Of a DNA stretch of 64,000 bases, positions 58,501 through 64,000 are shown one piece after another. A program made the position numbers and the translations under genes. The stretch is from Branchiostoma floridae. Its lineage: Eukaryota > Chordata > Leptocardii > Amphioxiformes > Branchiostomatidae. The DNA lies in NCBI RefSeq assembly GCF_000003815.2, contig NC_049996.1, positions 11,698,856-11,762,855 of the forward strand. Reading direction: 5' to 3'. The first letter of the stretch is position 1. Each line of letters opens with the position of its first letter. Under the pieces are notes generated by a model. That model was not told the origin of the DNA and ran no database searches. It saw only the letters and a list, made by a program, of their open reading frames with translations.

Positions 58501-58635
58501 TTGGTGCCTGATGACCAGGTGGCGCTGCTGAAAAACTGCTGCTTCGAGGTGATGTGCTTGCGGGCGGCCAGCAGGTTCGACAAGCAGAGGAGGACGATCA
58601 CCATGTTTGGGGGGCTGACAGTCACCAAAGAACAG
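58501..58635 (+). CDS. TR: Thyroid hormone receptor, exon 7 (ligand-binding domain helices 4-6 and beta turn)
   Basis: It encodes residues 257-301. DDQVALLKNCCFEVMCLRAASRFD matches vertebrate [24 protein letters not shown], including the helix 4/5 coactivator-groove region. The two hormone-contact arginines are kept (Arg277 and Arg281). Residue 292 is Phe where vertebrate TR alpha has Ser277 and TR beta Asn331. Acceptor tctgctgcag, donor CAG|GTCAGT; phase 0 at both ends. Confidence 0.95.
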
Positions 58636-59095
58636 GTCAGTACAAGTGTACAACCCTTCTACTGCACACACTTCTCAGCAATGCATCCACACCAAGCCAG
58701 CGGTTGTTATGTTCTCAGCACTGTGTCCACAGCCAGCCAGTTGTTTAACTTCTCAGGAAGGGAACATATTGTTTTTGCTCCATTTCTTTTCATCTTTTTC
58801 CTTTACTTCTTTCGTTAAGCCTGTTCAACATCCTGTACTAGATGGCTATAACCATAGTTACTGGAGGTGTACCATTTGGTTTTCCATTACATTTGTACAT
58901 AATATAGCAAGTTGCAGGATAAAACTTGAGGGGATGGTCACCATATTCATGTATGCAAATTAGGGCTGGGTATCGGTACAGCGTACAAACCTAACAACTA
59001 TTTTAGTCTCATACAGTGTACTTGTAATGTTTTTCCTCTCAAGTATAATGTTTTTTCCTCTAACTAACAGCATGACTTTACCCACCACTGTGCAG

Positions 59096-59216
59096 GTTTC
59101 TCAGGGAGGCCTGGGTAGACTGGCGGAGCCTCTGTTTGAGTTTGCGGAAGGCCTGAGCCAGCTGCACCTCGATGACACAGAAGTAGCTCTTCTTGCAGCT
59201 CTATTGGTCGTAGCAG
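59096..59216 (+). CDS. TR: Thyroid hormone receptor, exon 8 (ligand-binding domain helices 7-8)
   Basis: It encodes residues 302-341: VSQGGLGRLAEPLFEFAEGL, then LDDTEVALLAALLVVAG, with vertebrate LDDTEVALLQAVLLMSTD as the partner. The donor G|GTCAGT leaves one base of Asp342. The reading frame remains open through the whole following 332-base intron (see findings). Confidence 0.95.
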
Positions 59217-59548
59217 GTCAGTCCTTCACAAATAGACTAGATATTTCTGGAATATTGTGGGAAGGCCAGTATTATGACTTGTTGGTCTTTATCTTGGTCA
59301 GTGATGGAAAAGAAAATGAAGAATCACAGTACATGTATTACATTTTGAAGAAAATGGATTTTTTTTTAGTCTTGCCACCTTACAAACAGAGCCTTAAACT
59401 TTCCTTTACATGGAGAAAGAAGTGGGATGTATCTGCTACTGTTGTGATTGGTGAGCCTATAGCTGCCTACATTTGTACTTGTGGACATGTGTCTGATGGT
59501 ATTAAATATGCTGTTTTAACCAAGTTTCTTGTCCTGCCTATTCTTCAG

Positions 59549-59814
59549 ACCGTCCTGGAGTTCAGGACCAGGAGTCTATCGACCGACTACAAGACATCAT
59601 CCTGACGGCATACAAGAATTACATCACGCGCCAGCGCCCGCACCAGCCCGTGCTATGGGGGAAAATCCTCATGAAGGTCACGGACCTGCGGGCGCTGAGC
59701 GTCGCGCACGCCGAGCAGGTCAAGCTAGTGAAGATGGAATGTACCAACGACATTCCACCCCTCTTCTTAGAAATGTTTGAAAGTTCTTCCCCACTGTTTA
59801 TGAAACAGGAATAA
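59549..59814 (+). CDS. TR: Thyroid hormone receptor, last exon (ligand-binding domain helices 9-12 and stop)
   Basis: It encodes residues 342-429, then TAA (59812-59814). [20 protein letters not shown] matches vertebrate [20 protein letters not shown], with His395 at the position of the ligand-contact His of vertebrate TRs. The AF-2 helix PPLFLEMFE (411-419) is intact. Ten residues follow the AF-2 helix (SSSPLFMKQE), while vertebrate TRs end after about four. The acceptor is ttcttcag. Confidence 0.97.
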
Positions 59815-59868
59815 GGCAAGTCTTATCACATTGTAAACCTGCTGGTGTTAGAAAAAATTGTCACTACA

Positions 59869-60010
59869 ACAAAGCTACAGTCCACTGCCTCTTGTCTAGA
59901 CAGAAAAACACCCCAGAAAGTGATGCCTTGGTACATTCCAGCCTTAAATCCTTTAGGATTTAATGTTGGAATGTACCATTTGTCTAGGCATGGGTAGTGG
60001 ACAGAATATT
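59869..60010 (+). repeat. Fold-back palindrome just after the stop codon
   Basis: The inner stem is exact: ggtacattcca (59930-59940) with tggaatgtacc (59967-59977), then a 3x3 internal loop and ttaaatcct with aggatttaa. An outer, weaker stem pairs 'tccact' with 'agtgga' and 'atgcc' with 'ggcat'. It probably is a MITE, and it would lie in the mRNA. Confidence 0.75.
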
Positions 60011-60679
60011 TCAGACACTGTAACTGGTGTAAGTCTACAATGTACATTCACAAAAATTGTGTTTTTACCTTCGAGGCAAATTTTACTTTGCAAATCTTTA
60101 TGGTGTTTATCATAAAATGTTGTCTTGTCTAAAAGATGATGGAAAGACTATAGGTACATGATTTAAAAAGCTGACGGTATCTTTCGAAATCTGAGATGTC
60201 AGCCACAAAGCCTACATGTGGTATAGCGCACACTTTATACATGGAAACATTTATGTGTAATTTAACTCAAGGAGAACGAGCCTTGATGAAATCCAGCCTT
60301 CAACTGAAGAGCTGGAGTAAGCAATGTCAATCAGATAGAAAGGTGGTCAGAGCCTATGCTGTTCACCAAGCAGTATGAGGCTGGAAGCCATGGAGACGTA
60401 CCGGTTACGTGTAACCGCTTAACGCGCACAATATCGCCCACCGTGAGTACACGTATCTAGCGGATGACAAAGAACTACGCCACTTTGCAAGCTGCCTAGG
60501 GGGTGACTAGAGGGCCTGTGCAATTATATATTATTTTTCTAAGTAAGATGTTTTGTTCTGAAATAAGAGGAAGCATACTCCCTTCTCTTCCAAACATTTC
60601 TCTGAAGCAGTTACATGTAAGCAATTTGTTCTCAATCATTCTTCTATGGAGAGCCTCATTGGTGAACTATGCAATATAC

Positions 60680-60878
60680 TTAGGGAGACTCCGCTAAAAC
60701 GGACTGAGTTTTCCACCTTTGTGGGTGTGGACTCTTACCAGCTGTCAGCCTATCAGAGAATCGCCTAACTGTTTTCTTTAGGTAAAGCCGATTTTATTTT
60801 CTGATTGGCTGACAACTGGTTAGAGGCCACTCCCACAAAAGTGGAAACCTCAGCCCAGTTTAGCAGAGCCTCCCTTAA
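60680..60878 (+). repeat. Fold-back MITE in the 3' region, TTAA-type ends
   Basis: Arms of about 90 bases are inverted: ttagggagactccgctaaaa at the left and the complement, ending ttaagggaggctctgct on the other strand, at the right. TTAG/TTAA flanks recall a piggyBac-type target, but the TIR start (GGGAG) is not the usual one. The class is therefore open. Confidence 0.75.
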
Positions 60879-62178
60879 GTTTTGTTGTATAGACAGCGAC
60901 TGAGGCTCTGTATAGTAGAATGTTCTCCAGTTACTGTTAAATCATTTCCTTCACAAAACTGTACAACAGGATAGTGTTCTTTGTCATCCGGGGTACTGTA
61001 TCTCCACAATGGGCCACAAAACTACTTATCTACCTGTATTTCTACCTTTACGAACATTGAGATCCCGGAAGTGTGTATGTTCCTAAGGGTACACAATTGT
61101 CCTACATGTACCTATGTGTACAGTATGTATGTAAAATAGACATTACTATAAAGCTATATGCAGCAGAAGTATTTCCAGAAGAGCGCAGGTGATGTCTGTA
61201 AAGAGGCATCATCGAATCCCCTGGGACATTCTTGGGTGTGACCCAAGTTTTTGGCAATGCCCGTTGGGTGGAGGCTTTTTACACAGTATTGCTGTTGTAC
61301 ATGTTGTGCGGAATTAAAAGCAATGGCTATTCAAAAAGTTAAGTTAGAGGGAGGAGGCTCCATAAAATGGTTTGTTTAAGCCCACCAAATTGTTGGGATT
61401 GAAATACAGACTTTGGAGAAAACACATGGTATATTTTTGCCGTGTCAAAGTGCAGTGTTGGAAAAAACAACATAGCATGCATCCCTAGCACAATCTGGAA
61501 CTACTTCTGTACAGATATATCCACATAGCCTTGTGAGAATTGTATGGTTTACATTAATGTATTATAATATAGCAGGTGAAAAAGCTATAGTGCAACCAGT
61601 AGCTATTCTAGAGGCTTATTTTTTACACCTACTGTGACCTTGGTAATCTGTCGTCCATCTTAACGTTGGGGAACAATTCTTCGAGTCACTACGCTGATTC
61701 TTTAAAAGCATAGGCAAAACGCGTAGCTTCCATGCGTGTAAATATTGATGTTAGCTTTCTTTATTGATATGGTGCTTTGTTGAAATATGCATTCCACGTA
61801 CTGCAGCCTTGTAACCTATAGTTGTTCTTTTTTATGGGTCCATTTTGGGGATGCACCAAAAGATAATAACACTACAATGTCAAAAAATGTCCCTCCAGCC
61901 CTTTTTCAGAATCAAGATTCACTAAATATATTGTACTGATTCCTTGCACGCTGAACATCGTTTTAATAGCTATGTAGGAAGACTATCTAAACCTTCTTTG
62001 CTAGGATTTTCCTAATATACTTGGCTACGATGCCAAACCTATTGCTGCAAGAGATGCTTAGAAAATAGCTGGTTATTTTCACAAAGTTCTGCTTAATGGC
62101 AATGTGGCCCTGCTGAAAAGTTTGGTGACTGACCATCAAATTATTGAGCATTGTTTCACCTGCTATACATGCTATTTA

Positions 62179-62249
62179 TTTAACCTTTTTCCTTCTAAGC
62201 ACCAAGTTTGCCTTGGTACACTGGTGATGTTAGAAGGATAAAGGTTAAA
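62179..62249 (+). repeat. 71-base hairpin in the 3' region
   Basis: tttaaccttt (62179-62188) pairs exactly with aaaggttaaa (62240-62249), ccttctaa (62191-62198) with ttagaagg (62230-62237), and acca with tggt, leaving a loop around 62205-62221. The size and the small internal loops are like a pre-miRNA, but the match is also what a tiny fold-back element gives. Confidence 0.55.
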
Positions 62250-63951
62250 GACTGTTGCGTGTCACTGCATTTTATTCCTATTCTTTTAGGAAATGCTCAG
62301 TGCAGTTTTTGTTACTTTGCGTGAAGACATAAAATGTCAAGATTGTTGTAAACTAACAACCTTCATCATGCTTTTTGTGGTATTCATTCCAATTCAAAAA
62401 ATTTGAATAACAACTTGGGCCAACTGAAACAGGGACGAATATTAGACTTATCTATCATTTGTCTGGACGAGTTTTGACGAATCGTCCTGCTGACATTCGG
62501 CATAAGCAAACCTCAGCATGTTTTCTTCCCTGCCAAAGTAGAGAATGAGAAAACAAAAAAGCTTCTGTCCCTGAGGTGTTGCCAAAAAGACTAGACTAAC
62601 TCTGGTCCGGTGGTTCCCCTGTACAGTGTTGGGCCCAAGTTAGCATATGATGCGATATTATGTTAGAGTGGTTATCTCTTGCAACGCTTTTGTAGAAATG
62701 TATGTCATTTGAAAGGAAACAGTTCTACGTAGAAAAGAAGAAAAAAAGTAATCAGATTTGGGAGGTACTTTAGATTTTTATAATATAGCTTTTAGTTGCT
62801 CTATTTGATGCAGTGTGGCACTCCAAGACTGCCCATGTTATCTTTCTTGTTGTCTAAGATGCTTGCTGCTCTCTTTAAGTGGTACCCCAAGGACACTTGT
62901 TCTATGTTTTGTGTATGTTCCCTTAAAAGGGAGAGTTAAAAAAATGTGGGAAAAGAAAATTCTATAAATAGATAACGCTGTTATCAAGAGTATTTGGTCA
63001 AAGAGGGCATTTTTGTTGCATGTTGAGTCTCCAAGACTACTTTGCAACATCTTAAGATCACAGATTAATGATGTGCCATTTTCTCAGTCTGTCTTAGAAG
63101 AAAGTCTTGTAACCTAACTATAGAAAAAGCAAGCAATACAGTTGTTCGTCTTACATCTAATAATCGCTACATGAAATCTTACCTTCACGTAAAGCATGCG
63201 TAAAGCATATGTTAAACCACACTTTCATGAAAAAAAAAGCACCTTTACACATGCTTTATGTCATGCTGAAAGGTTGAGTCTGGTGCAATTTACATGTCGA
63301 TATGATCCAAGCTTCTCCACTGCTACTGCCAAGAAGCTTGGATTCAAACATGTCTGCCATGTTTTAAACCAAGTACATTTTTTGTGCACTTGGTTTGTAT
63401 TAGTACCTGTGAGTCTTTTGACTCATCTATGTGGTAAATATTACATTGTAAACCATGTTCCAACAAGCCCTAACTTGTTACATCACGTATGTAGTATGGT
63501 TCGCTTCCAATGTTGGGTATTATTTGAGGGCTACTCACTGACCCAGAATTGTAATTGGTGTTGTAATGATAACGGTAAAAGTTAGGAATGTGAACGGTTG
63601 TCAATGGATAGATATATGTGTCACACATATAGAGCCCTATATGTCCCTGCGTGGTATTGCGTGTTGCAGAAGTTATAGTAGGAGAATAGTGCCTTTGGAC
63701 TGCAGTATATTAAAGTTGCATTATGGTGTATAAGAGCTTGAGTTAATCGCCTTTTGCAAAGAGCTATCTGGAAATTTGGGAAAGCGCTGTCAGACAGTGA
63801 TCCCGAAAGAAACAGATTTTTGTAAATATGTTCTTTTTTTTCTTGCATTCTCTCACTGTGCTTCTGAATATTTTTGTGAAGATGTTATTCTGCTATACCC
63901 ATCAAATGGCAAAGTGGTGTATTATGTTGTGATTATAGCAGTCATCAGTAT

Positions 63952-63957
63952 AATAAA
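63952..63957 (+). terminator. Candidate polyadenylation signal AATAAA
   Basis: The canonical hexamer, near the window edge. Its use cannot be tested from the sequence, since the cleavage site and the downstream GU-rich element would lie at or past the end. Confidence 0.35.
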
Positions 63958-64000
63958 AGTCACAATGAAGCAATAGCATCTGTATTTTCTGAAATATGAC

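Larger units (their letters stand above)
59815..63957 (+). other. 3' UTR or downstream region of the receptor gene
   Basis: About 4.1 kb after the stop with no other gene recognised and few dispersed repeats. The only canonical AATAAA noticed is at 63952; an ATTAAA at 61313 is a weaker alternative. If the whole is UTR it is long, as in vertebrate TR genes. Short open frames on both strands (for example 63196-63585) show no domain. Confidence 0.5.
337..63976 (+). other. TR: Thyroid hormone receptor gene, whole transcription unit
   Basis: This entry is the overview of the only gene recognised in the window. Nine-exon transcripts can be built from one of three first coding exons plus eight shared exons, every junction being GT..AG with matching phase: 1, 1, 0, 1, 0, 0, 0 and 1 after the successive exons. 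The product is a ligand-regulated transcription factor of the NR1A group; in vertebrates such receptors bind AGGTCA half-sites, usually as RXR heterodimers, in the nucleus. In the 429-residue form the first zinc finger is residues 52-72, the second 88-107, the hinge about 122-225, the ligand-binding domain about 226-419, and the AF-2 core 413-418. Vertebrate TR alpha1 is 410 and TR beta1 461 residues, so the length is normal. The 5' and 3' limits of the unit are inferred. Confidence 0.9.

Noticed and set aside
1-63976. CRISPR arrays, bacterial promoters or operons
   Set aside because: The sequence is metazoan with spliced genes; the direct repeats seen are microsatellites, tandem duplications or transposons, not repeat-spacer arrays.

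Overview
This is animal (metazoan) nuclear DNA: AT-rich, intron-dominated and full of degenerate transposon-derived repeats, with one recognisable protein-coding gene on the + strand. The gene is a thyroid hormone receptor (TR, nuclear receptor subfamily NR1A). The exons spell a TR-type two-zinc-finger DNA-binding domain and a ligand-binding domain ending in the AF-2 helix. The protein is clearly TR but more divergent than any vertebrate TR. Together with the repeat style, this best fits a lancelet (Branchiostoma, probably B. floridae). The species call is from memory of the family, not from a search.

Layout. Three candidate first coding exons (337-376, 43384-43435, 53213-53270) all end in a consensus GT donor after the first base of a codon, so each can join the same second exon in frame. 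The common body is 54982-55038, 55882-55991, 56555-56696, 57112-57311, 57807-58013, 58501-58635, 59096-59216 and 59549-59814 (stop). With the first exon at 43384 the protein is 429 residues; with 53213 it is 431; with 337 it is 425. All junction phases agree. From 59815 to about 63.97 kb lies 3' UTR or downstream DNA, with a candidate AATAAA at 63952.

The roughly 54 kb before the common exons is intron and alternative-promoter DNA. It holds several repeat families: a fold-back MITE (family A, TGTAAATGCA ends), a dispersed element with an ACCTCCAT/ATGGAGGT terminal hairpin (family B), an AGGGCTGTCTCC element (family D), tRNA-derived SINEs (families E and F), a deleted mariner, a Harbinger-like MITE with a TTA target duplication, several large fold-back elements, a CCAA-type satellite and local tandem duplications. 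Two copies of a Penelope-style repeat carry a hammerhead-ribozyme-like core. A 100-N assembly gap lies at 51940-52039.

Regulation. Several intronic sites look like nuclear-receptor response elements: a six-half-site cluster at 22472-22561, a duplicated everted repeat in the first intron, and a perfect ER7 at 37307. They raise the possibility that TR or related receptors control this locus. That part is inference. No second gene, RNA gene or CRISPR array could be supported.
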